From contig NW_003314342.1 in NCBI RefSeq assembly GCF_000143415.4, positions 333,569-397,568 of the forward strand: a DNA stretch of 64,000 nucleotides, given 5' to 3'. Of this stretch, positions 63,363 to 64,000 are shown in pieces. Positions within the stretch are counted from its first letter, which is position 1, and each line of letters opens with the position of its first letter. Under the pieces are notes generated by a model, which was not told the DNA's origin, searched no databases, and saw only the letters and a program-made list of their open reading frames with translations. This DNA is from Selaginella moellendorffii (Eukaryota > Streptophyta > Lycopodiopsida > Selaginellales > Selaginellaceae). The translations under genes were made by a program, and so were the position numbers.

Positions 63363-64000
63363 TCAGTGTCCAAAGTTGCACATCTGAACTAATTCCATGT
63401 CGTAATCCACGTACCTCGTCCAAAACTCCCGGTACTGGTTCATGGCTAGATCCAGCCACGGCTTCATATTCCCGTTGAAGTGAATCACCGCTGCGCTCCT
63501 GATCTTCTCCAAGCTGATGCTCGGGTTGTATCCCAGGCCCAGGACGTGCCACGATTTGTCCAGAGGCTTGGTCGTCTTGTAGAAGGTGATGAGCCCCGGC
63601 GGCAGGGTTCCAAGCTTCCAAAGACTGCGGTTCTCATTCTGCAAAGAACAAGCTGGGTACATTCAACGATATTTTTTTTTTTACCTTGGATTGCCAGTAA
63701 TGATACTCTTCGGTGCACTTCTCTCGCCTCCAAGCATTCAAGTCGAAGAAATTCATCCCGTATGCCCAGCCACAAGCCTTGGGATTGAATCGGGACGCGA
63801 TGAGAGGGTGCGAGAAGTTCATGTACTTGTCATATCTGTGGAAGGAACCAAAGCACGTCTCCACCGCTCCATTCACCTTCCCGTCCATGTCGATCTCCCA
63901 CAGCCCTGTCAGATCCTTCTGCACCACCACGTCGTCGTCGAGGAAGAGTATCCTGTCCAGCTTGGGATACATCTCCGGCAAGTAGAAGCGGAGATGGTTG
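63363..64000 (-). CDS. GAUT galacturonosyltransferase (GT8), 3' part
   Basis: C-terminal end of a GT8 GAUT-type enzyme; the 5' part is beyond the window. Exons 63685-64000 and 63363-63638 are joined by a 46-bp intron (YWQSK|NENRSLW). Motifs: NHLRFYLPEMYPKLDRILFL at the window edge, DDDVVVQKDLTGLW with the DxD metal site, HPLIASRFNPKACGWAYGMN and FFDLNAWR, then LGLGYNPSISLEKIRSAAVI and HFNGNMKPWLDLAM, ending QMCNFGH. GAUTs build homogalacturonan in the Golgi. Which GAUT cannot be told from this part. Confidence 0.9.

Overview
This is a 64 kb piece of a land-plant nuclear genome. Nearly every gene is a recognisable plant family member split by very short GT-AG introns, about 45 to 60 bp where I traced them. 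Gene spacing is tight, and coding DNA is GC-rich while spacers are AT-rich. That combination suggests a compact lycophyte genome such as Selaginella. The species is my inference; the plant origin is well supported by TOC64, plant-type RECG, YAK1, MED11, galactinol synthase, germin-like proteins and GAUT.

Layout. 0.5-7.1 kb: two single-exon nodulin-like MFS transporters flank an RFT1 flippase gene. 7.1-10.2 kb: AT-rich spacer with a decayed copy of the YAK1 3' end. 10.2-17.7 kb (minus strand): YAK1 kinase, TOC64/OEP64 and a universal stress protein. The last shares a 130-bp divergent promoter with a small Trp-rich gene. 18.5-22.3 kb: RECG helicase. 22.3-27.7 kb: an eroded stretch with a 381-bp fold-back element, a MORC-type ATPase with frameshifts and a glutamyl-endopeptidase (CGEP) pseudogene. 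28.1-32.5 kb (minus): an mTERF-like gene only 30 bp downstream of a U-box/ARM E3 ligase. 32.7-38.7 kb (plus): a small Cys-rich ORF, MED11, a third MFS paralogue, UBR7 and a two-domain stress A/B-barrel protein. 39.2-43.8 kb: GH1 beta-glucosidase and GH14 beta-amylase, convergent with 48 bp between stop codons. 44.3-48.2 kb: germin-like gene 1, an unrecognised minus-strand coding remnant and galactinol synthase. 48.2-53.9 kb: very AT-rich DNA with a microsatellite, a 100-N gap, an inverted second germin-like gene and a beta-amylase fragment. 53.9-60.5 kb (minus): two tandem GH3 beta-xylosidases. 63.4 kb to the edge: the 3' end of a GAUT galacturonosyltransferase.

Functions. Several genes act on carbohydrates or the wall (beta-xylosidases, GAUT, beta-glucosidase, beta-amylase, galactinol synthase, germin-like proteins). 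The rest are housekeeping or signalling genes, and I see no operon-like pathway. No novel multi-gene system is evident. The most notable signals are structural: local segmental duplication leaving gene fragments, internal repeats inside a transporter, adjacent pseudogenes, and unusually close gene pairs.
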